From: Saccoglossus kowalevskii
Taxonomy: Eukaryota; Hemichordata; Enteropneusta; Harrimaniidae
Reading direction: 5' to 3'
Length of the DNA: 37,039 nt
Assembly (NCBI RefSeq): GCF_000003605.2
Contig: NW_003156947.1
Coordinates: 1 to 37,039, forward strand
Below the pieces are notes generated by a model. The model was given only the letters and a program-made list of their open reading frames with translations, was not told the DNA's origin and did no database searches. Every line of letters begins with the position of its first letter. Position 1 is the first letter of the stretch. The position numbers and the translations under genes are program-made. This document shows positions 31,385-37,039 of this stretch, piece by piece.

Positions 31385-32243
31385 GAGTGGGTGTTACCTA
31401 GTATGCTCATAACCCATGTAAGTGGGTGTTACCTTGTGTGCTCATAACCCATGTGAGTGGGTGTTAACTAGTATGCTCATAACCCATGTGAGTGGGTATT
31501 ACCGAGTATGATCATAACCCATGTGAGTGGGTGTTAACTTGTATGCTCATAACCCATGCGACTGTGTGCTACCTAGTATGCTCATAACCCATGTGACTGT
31601 ATGTTACCTAGTGTGCTCCTAACCCATGTGACTGGTTGTTACCTAGTATGTTCATAACCCATGTGAGTGGGTGTGACCTAGTATGCTCATAACCCATGTG
31701 AGTGGGTGTTACCTAGTATGCTCATAACCCATGTGACTGGGTGTTACCTCGTATGCGCATAACCCACGTGACTGGGTGTTAACTTGTATGCTCATAACCC
31801 ATGCGACTGTGTGCTACCTAGTATGCTCATAACCCATGTGACTGTATGTTACCTAGCGTGCTCCTAACCCATGTGACTGGTTGTTACCTAGTATGTTCGT
31901 AGCCCAATTGACTGCGTGTCACCTTGTGTGCTCATAACCCATGTGACTGGGTGCTACCTAGTATGCTCATAACCCAAGTGAGTGGGTGTTAACTTGTATG
32001 CTCATAACCCATGTAACTGTTTGTTATCTAGTATGTTCATAACCCATGTGAGTGGGTGTTACCAAGTATGCTTATAACCCATGTGAGTGGGTGTTACCTA
32101 GTATGCTCATAACCCATGTGAGTGGGTGTTACCTTGCATGCTCATAACCCATGCGACTGTGTGTTACCTTGTGTGCTCATAACCCTTGTGACTGGTTGTT
32201 ACCTAGTATGCTCATAACCCATGTGACTGGGTGTTACCTAGTA
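31385..32243. repeat. Second copy of the 1,453-bp spaced block
   Basis: Partner of 29,932-30,790 with the same order of private variants. Copy-specific changes are TTAACTAGTATG near 31,464, CATTCGTAGCCC-like change (TTCGTAGCCCAATTG near 31,897), GCGTGTCACC near 31,915, ACCCAAGTGAG near 31,975, TTATCTAGTATG near 32,025 and TTGCATGCTC near 32,134. Bases 32,244-32,621 then pass through CCCATGAGAC, CTGGTATG, CTCCTAAC and CCGAG monomers into block A, as at 2,840-3,190. Confidence 0.87.
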
Positions 32244-32621
32244 TGCTCATAAGCCATGAGACTGGGTGTTACCTTGTGTGCTCATAACCTATGTGACTGG
32301 GTGTTACCTGGTATGCTCATAACCCATGTGACTGGGTGTTACCTAGTGTGCTCCTAACCCATGTAACTGGTTGTTACCTAGTATGTTCATAACCCATGTG
32401 AGTGTGTGTTACCTACTATGCTCATAACCCATGTGAGTGGGTGTTACCGAGTATGCTCATAACCCATGTGACTGGGTGTTACCTTGTGTGATCATAACCC
32501 ATGTGACTGGGTGTTACCTGGTATGCTCATAACCCATGTGACTGGGTGTTACCTAGTGTGCTCCTAACCCATGTGACTGGTTGTTACCTAGTATGTTCAT
32601 AACCCATGTGGGTGTTACCTA

Positions 32622-34195
32622 GTATGCTCATAACCCATGTGAGTGGGTGTTACCTTGTGTGCTCTTAACCCATGTGACTGGGTGTTACCTGGTATGCTCA
32701 TAACCCATGTGACTGGGTGTTACCTAGTGTGCTCCTAACCCATGTGACTGGTTGTTACCTAGTATGTTCATAACCCATGTGAGTGGGTGTTACCTACTAT
32801 GCTCATAACCCATGTTAGTGGGTGTTACCTAGTATGCTCATAACCCATGTGACTGGGTGTTACCTTGTATGCTAATAACCCATGCGACTGTGTGTTACCT
32901 TGTGTGCTCATAACCCATGTCACTGGGTGTTACCTTGTGTGCTCATAACCCATGTGACTGGGTGTTACCTAGTGTGCTCCAAACCCATGTAACTGGTTGT
33001 TACCTAGTATGTTCATAACCCATGTGAGTGGGTGTTACATACTATGCTCATAACCCATGTGAGTGGGTGTTACCTAGTATGCTCATAACCCATGTGATTG
33101 GGTGTTACCTTGTGTGATCATAACCCATGTGACTGGGTGTTAAGTGGTATGCTCATAACCCATGTGACTGGGTGTTACCTAGTGTGCTCATAACCCATGT
33201 GAGTCGGTGTTACCTAGTATGCTCATAACCCATGTGACTGGGTGTTACCTTGTGTGATCACAATCCATGTGACTGGGTGTTACCTGGTATGCTCATAACC
33301 CATGTGACTGGGTGTTACCTTGTGTGCTCCTAACCCATGTGACTGGTTGTTACCTAGTATGTTCATAACCCATGTGGGTGTTACCTACTATGCTCATAAC
33401 CCATGTGAGTGGGTGTTACCGAGTATGCTCACAACCTATGTGACTGGGTGTTACCTAGTGTGCTCCTAACCCATGTGACTGGTTGTTACCTAGTATGTTC
33501 ATAACCCATGTGAGTGGGTGTTACCTAGTATGCTCATAACCCATGTGAGTGGGTGTTACCTTATGTGCTCATAACCCATGTGACTGGGTGTTACCTAGTG
33601 TGCTCCTAACCCATGTGACTGGTTGTTACCTAGTATGTTCATAACCTATGCTAGTGGGTGTTACCTAGTATGCTCATAACCAATGCGACTGGGTGTTAAC
33701 CTCGTATGCTCATAACCATGCAACTGGGTGTTACCTAGTGTGCTCCTAACCCATGTGACTGGTTGTTATCTTGTGTGCTCATAACCCATGTGACTGTGTG
33801 TTACCTAGTGTGCTCCTAACCCATGTGACTGGTTGTTACCTAGTATGCTCATAACCCATGTGACTGGGTGTTACCTAGTTTGCTCATAACCCATGAGACT
33901 GGGTGTTACCTTGTGTGCTCATAACCCATGTGACTGGGTGTTACCTGGTATGCTCATAACCCATGTGACTGGGTGTTACCTAGTGTGCTCCTAACCCATG
34001 TAACTGGTTGTTACCTAGTATGTTCATAACCCATGTGAGTGAGTGTAACCTACTATGCTCATAACCCATGTGAGTGGGTGTTACCGAGTATGCTCATAAC
34101 CCATGTGACTGGGTGTTACCTTGTGTGATCATAACCCATGTGACTGGGTGTTACCTGGTATGCTCATAACCCATGTGACTGGGTGTTAACTTAGT
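32622..34195. repeat. Block A, copy 3
   Basis: Partner of 1,330-3,150 but 245 bp (seven monomers) shorter; the missing part falls after CACAACCTATG near 33,430, which joins directly to CTAGTGTG. Markers are TCTTAACCC (32,663), GCTAATAAC, GTCACT, CTCCAAACCC, TTACATACTATG, AGTGG (33,143), GATCACAATCC (33,256), 31-bp monomer (33,371), CTTATGTG, ATGCTAGTGG (33,648), GTTTGCTCAT (33,878), GAGTGAGTGTAACC. Its GTCACT agrees with copy 1, not copy 2. Confidence 0.88.
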
Positions 34196-34930
34196 GTGCT
34201 CCTAACCCATGTGACTGGGTGTTACTTGTATGCTAATAACCCATGCGACTGTGTGTTACTTGTGTGCTCATAACCCATGTGACTGGGTGTTACCTTGTGT
34301 GCTCATAACCCATGTGACTGGGTGTTACCTAGTGTGCTCCTAACCCATGTAACTGGTTGTTACCTAGTATGTTCATAACCCATGTGAGTGTGTGTTACCT
34401 ACTATGCTCATAACCCATGTGAGTGGGTGTTACCTAGTATGCTCATAACCCATGTGACTGGGTGTTACCTTGTGTGATCATAACCCATGTGACTGGGTGT
34501 TACCTGGTATGCTCATAACCCATGTGACTGGGTGTTACCTAGTGTGCTCCTAACCCATGTGACTGGATGTTACCTAGTACGCTCATAACCCATGTGACTG
34601 GGTGTTACCTTGTGTGATCACAATCCATGTGACTGGGTGTTACCTGGAATGCTCATAACCCATGTGACTGGGTGTTACCTAGTGTGCTCCTAACCCATGT
34701 GACTGGTTGTTACCAAGTATGTTCATAACCCATGTGGGTGTTACCTACTATGCTCATAACCCATGTGAGTGGGTGTTACCGAGTATGCTCACAACCCATG
34801 TGACTGGGTGTTACCTGGTATGCTCATAACCCATGTGACTGGGTGTTACCTAGTGTGCTCCTAACCCATGTGACTGGATTGTTACCTAGTATGTTCATAA
34901 CCCATGTGAGTGGGTGTTACCTATTTATGC
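34180..34930. repeat. H1-derived stretch with scattered small indels
   Basis: Odd-length monomers are frequent: GGGTGTTAACTTAGTG (one extra base, near 34,186), GTGTTACTTGTATG and GTGTTACTTGTG (two losses, near 34,222 and 34,257), GGATTGTTACC (one extra, near 34,878) and CCTATTTATGCTC (two extra, near 34,923). The base pattern is H1 (CTAGTACGCTC near 34,577, GATCACAATCC at 34,616, 31-bp monomer at 34,731), closest to 12,718-13,000. At 34,220 it joins GCTAATAACC directly to a CTCCTAAC monomer, skipping what normally lies between. Confidence 0.75.
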
Positions 34931-34949
34931 TCATAACCCATGTGAGTGG

Positions 34950-35363
34950 GTGTTACCTAGTATGCTCATAAACCATGTGAGTGGGTGTTAACTTGTGTGC
35001 TCATAACCCATGTGACTGGGTGCTACCTAGTATGCTCATAACCCATGTGATTGTATGTTACCTAGCGTGCTCCTAACCCATGTGACTGGTTGTTACCTAG
35101 TATGCTCATAACCCATGTGACTGTGTGTTACCTACTATGCTCATAACCCATGTAAGTGGGTGTTACCTACTATGCTCCTAACCCATGTGACTGGTTGTTA
35201 CCTAGTATGTTCATAGCCCATGTGACTGGGTGTTACCTAGTATGCTCCTAACCCATGCGACTGGTTGTTACCTAGTATGCTCATAACCCATGTGAGTGGG
35301 TGTTACCTAGTATGCTCATAACCAATGCGACTGGGTGTTACCTCGTATGCTCATAACCCATGT
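34950..35363. repeat. Composite of block C tail and block B start
   Basis: It matches about 14,399-14,812 at an offset of 20,551 bp (AATGCG at 14,773 and 35,324) and its left half matches 20,910-21,110 at 14,040 bp (CCCATGTGATTG at 21,002 and 35,042). Order: AAACCATGTGAG, TTAACTTGTGTGCTC, GGTGCTACC, GATTGTATG, CTAGCGTG, GACTGTGTG, TACTATG, TACTATGCTCC. From 35,110 it is also block B. Private changes: GTAAGTGGG near 35,152, CATAGCCC near 35,214, CATGCGACTGGTT near 35,257. Confidence 0.83.
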
Positions 35364-36230
35364 GACTTGGTGTTACCTAGTGTGCTACTAACCCATGTGA
35401 CTGGGTGTTACCTAGTGTGCTCCTAACCCATGTAACTGGTTGTTACCTAGTATGTTCATAACCCATGTGAGTGGGTGTTACCTACTATGCTCATAACCCA
35501 TGTGAGTGGGTGTTACCTAGTATGCTTATAACCCATGTGACTGGGTGTTACCTAGTGTGCTCCTAACCCATGTAACTGGTTGTTACCTAGTATGTTCATA
35601 ACCCATGTGAGTGGGTGTTACCTACTATGCTCATTCCCCACGTGAGTGGGTGTTACCTAGTATGCTCATAACCCATGGGACTGGGTGTTACTTAGTATGC
35701 TCATAACCCATGTGACTGGGTGTTACCGTGTGTGCTCATAACCCATGTGACTGGGTGTTACCTAGTGTGCTCCAAACCCATGTAACTGGTTGTTACCTAG
35801 TATGTTCATAACCCATGTGAGTGGGTGTTACCTACTATGCTCATAACCCATGTGAGTGGGTGTTACCTAGTATGCTCATAACCCATGTGACTGGGTGTTA
35901 CCTTGTGTGATCATAACCCATGTGACTGGGTGTTACCTGGTATGCTCATTACCCATGTGACTGGGTGTTACCTAGTGTGCTCCTAACCCATGTGACTGGA
36001 TGTTACCTAGTATGTTCATAACCCAGGTGAGTCGGTGTTATCTACTATGCTCATAACCCATGCGAGTCGGTGTTACCTAGTATGCTCATAACCCATGTGA
36101 CTGGGTGTTACCTTGTGTGATCACAATCCATGTGACTGGGTGTTACCTGGTATGCTCATAACCCATGTGAATGGGTGTTACCTAGTGTGCTCCTAACCCA
36201 TGTGACTGGTTGTTACCTAGTATGTTCATA
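35110..36230. repeat. Block B, copy 3 (single unit, with H1 hexamers)
   Basis: It aligns with 18,607-19,727 at a constant offset of 16,503 bp: CTGTGTG (35,121), AATGCG (35,324), H1 starts at 35,770, 35,980 and 36,190 (210 bp apart) and GATCACAATCC at 36,119. Like copy 2 it has one AATGCG unit. It has drifted more: GACTTGG, GTGTGCTACTAAC, CTCATTCCCCACG near 35,633, CATGGGACTGG, TTACCGTGTG, CTCATTACCC and CCCAGGTGAG. GTTTATAACC and AACTTGTTG, typical of the other units, read GTTCATAACC and AACTGGTTG here. Confidence 0.87.
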
Positions 36231-36355
36231 ACCCATGTGGGTGGGTTTTACTAGTATGTTCATAACCCATGTGAGTGGGTGTTACTAGTGTGATCCTAAC
36301 CCATGTGACTGGTTGTTACATAGTATGTTCATAATCCATGTGAGTGGGTGTTACT
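36231..36355. repeat. Short run of monomers lacking one C (TTACTAGT)
   Basis: Three consecutive monomers read TTTACTAGT, TTACTAGT and TTACTAGT (near 36,248, 36,283 and 36,341) where TTACCTAGT is normal, with a GATCCTAAC monomer between (36,292). Two similar one-base losses occur near 4,599 and 4,634. Repetition in neighbouring monomers suggests either local copying of a shortened monomer or a recurrent base-calling error at CC. Confidence 0.65.
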
Positions 36356-37039
36356 AGTATGCTCATAACCCATGCAACAGCGTGTTACCTTGTGTGCTCA
36401 TAACCCATGTGACTGGGTATTACCTAGTATGCTCATAACCAATGCGACTGGGTGTTACCCCGTATGCTCATAACCCATGTGACTGGGTGTTACCTAGTGT
36501 GCTCCTAACCCATGTGACTGGTTGTTACCTAGTATGTTCATAACCCATGTGGGTGGGTGTTACCTACTATGCTCATAACCCATGTTAGTGGGTGTTACCT
36601 AGTATGCTCATAACCCATGTGACTGGGTGTTACCTTGTATGCTAATAACCCATGCGACTGTGTGTTACCTTGTGTACTCATAACCCATATGACTGGGTGT
36701 TACCTAGTATGCTCATAACCCATGTCACTGGGTGTTATCTAGTATGCTCATAACCAATGTGACTGGGTGTTACCTAATATACTCATAACCCATGTGACTG
36801 GGTGTTACCTAGTATGCTCATAACCTATGTCTCTGGGTGTTACCTAGTATGCTCATAACCCATGTGACTGGGTGTTAACTAATATACTCATAACCCATGT
36901 GACTGGGTGTTACCTAGTATGCTCATAACCCATGTCACTGGGTGTTACCTAGTATGCTCATAACCAATGTGACTGGGTGTTACCTAATATACTCATAACC
37001 CATGTGACTGGGTGTTACCTAGTATGCTCATAACCTATG
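36290..37039. repeat. Repeat of 26.46-27.21 kb, running off the window
   Basis: It matches about 26,458-27,208 at an offset of 9,832 bp (9,831 after a lost C). Shared: GATCCTAAC (26,460 and 36,292), AATCCATGTGAG, CATGCAACAGCG, GGGTATTACC, ACCCCGTATG, GTTAGTGGG, GCTAATAAC, TTGTGTACTC, CATATGACTG (26,855 and 36,686), GTCACT (26,893 and 36,724; 27,103 and 36,934), TTATCTAGTATG, TTAACTAATATAC. The TTATCTAGTATG change ties it to the second of the two 1,015-bp copies. The match is still in phase at the last base. Confidence 0.9.

Larger units (their letters stand above)
1..37039. repeat. 35-bp tandem satellite array filling the whole window
   Basis: The sequence repeats with a 35-bp period from first to last base, with no unique spacer and no inserted foreign sequence. 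A canonical monomer is at 13,697-13,731. Best-kept parts are ATAACC (5-9) and GTGTTACC (21-28). Most variable are C17 (often G, giving GAGTGGG), G20/G21 (GTGTGTT, GGTTGTT or GGATGTT), 29-34 (CTAGTAT, TTGTGT, TGGTAT, TACTAT, AATATA, TCGTAT) and 1-4 (CTCAT, TTCAT, GATCAT, CTCCT). The consensus is about 46% GC and has no CpG. It is non-coding: its three forward stops (TAA at 5, TGA at 14, TAG at 29) share one frame per monomer, and because 35 is not a multiple of 3 every frame meets stops within 105 bp; the reverse strand is likewise closed. Strand is arbitrary. The family is not recognised. Confidence 0.99.

Noticed and set aside
1-37039. CRISPR array
   Set aside because: Repeats abut directly at 35-bp period with no unique spacers of constant length, and all parts of the monomer repeat. 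There are no cas genes or leader.
1-37039. Protein-coding repeat gene (long repetitive ORF)
   Set aside because: Because 35 is not divisible by 3 and the monomer holds TAA, TGA and TAG forward, and TTA, CTA and TCA (stops on the reverse strand), every frame on both strands closes within about 105 bp in the consensus. Occasional longer open stretches come from variant monomers and have no other support.
1-37039. Telomeric or interstitial telomere repeat
   Set aside because: TAACCC occurs once in each monomer and looks like the vertebrate telomere hexamer, but it is not itself tandem and is followed by unrelated sequence.
1-37039. CENP-B box or known alpha-satellite-like centromere repeat
   Set aside because: I see no motif fitting the CENP-B box pattern, the consensus lacks CpG, and the 35-bp period differs from 171-bp alpha satellite.
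1-37039. tRNA, rRNA, riboswitch, promoter or terminator
   Set aside because: No sequence stands out from the repeat background. The short dyads occur in every monomer and have no terminator-like T run.
1-37039. Viral or transposon internal repeats
   Set aside because: No coding sequence, terminal repeats or poly-A tract appears in 37 kb, and the array extends past both ends.

Overview
The whole window is one uninterrupted tandem satellite array. A 35-bp monomer is repeated head to tail about a thousand times (37,039 / 35 is about 1,058), and both window edges fall inside the array, so its true length is unknown. I see no protein-coding gene, RNA gene, transposon, unique-sequence island or CRISPR array. 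A typical monomer lies at 13,697-13,731. It starts CTCATAACCC, continues ATGTGACTGG and ends GTGTTACCTAGTATG. Monomer positions 1-35 below are numbered from that first C.

A satellite this long, with nested higher-order repeats (HORs), points to a eukaryotic chromosome, most likely heterochromatin. I do not recognise the repeat family and cannot name the organism. Variant pairs such as GCGACT / GTGACT / GCAACT look like decay of methylated CpG, which fits a CpG-methylating genome such as a vertebrate or plant, but this is only suggestive.

The array is a mosaic of variant monomers in fixed orders. Two hexameric HORs of exactly 210 bp stand out. H1 (CTCCTAAC...GGTTGTT, TTCAT, GAGT, TTGTGTGATCA, CTGGTAT, CTAGTGT) recurs near 4.7, 8.1, 12.5, 17.9, 19.3, 22.5 and 35.8 kb. 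H2 (marked by AATATAC every 105 bp and by GTCACT alternating with GTCTCT) recurs near 9.4, 13.5, 20.0, 21.8, 24.3, 25.9, 26.9, 29.4 and 36.7 kb. A looser relative at 0.85-1.07 kb appears to be the un-doubled trimer. Above these sit blocks of 0.4-1.9 kb found two or more times: block A (1.3, 3.7, 32.6 kb), block B (4.7-8.6, 17.7-19.7, 35.1-36.2 kb), block C (9.4, 13.4, 19.9, 28.3 kb), block D (0.4, 10.2, 15.1, 15.8 kb) and block E (10.8, 12.1, 23.1, 24.9 kb). Tandem segmental repeats have offsets of 310, 595/700, 648, 665, 682, 1,015, 1,155, 1,453 and 1,589 bp.

Two shortened monomers are useful tags: an 18-bp form (12 copies) and a 31-bp form (about 19 copies). Offsets not divisible by 35 are explained by these tags; for example 1,589 = 44x35 + 18 + 31. 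Copies of a block often differ by exactly three monomers (105 bp). The clearest event is in block B: the copy at 4.7-8.6 kb carries 1,890 extra bases (595 + 700 + 595) relative to the copy at 17.7-19.7 kb. The picture is of in-register unequal exchange or slippage working at several scales. Clusters of single-base indels at 13.01-13.17, 34.18-34.93 and 36.24-36.35 kb look more like sequence-quality problems or local decay.

All positions and offsets were read by eye. Block edges are accurate to roughly one monomer, and no identity percentages were computed.
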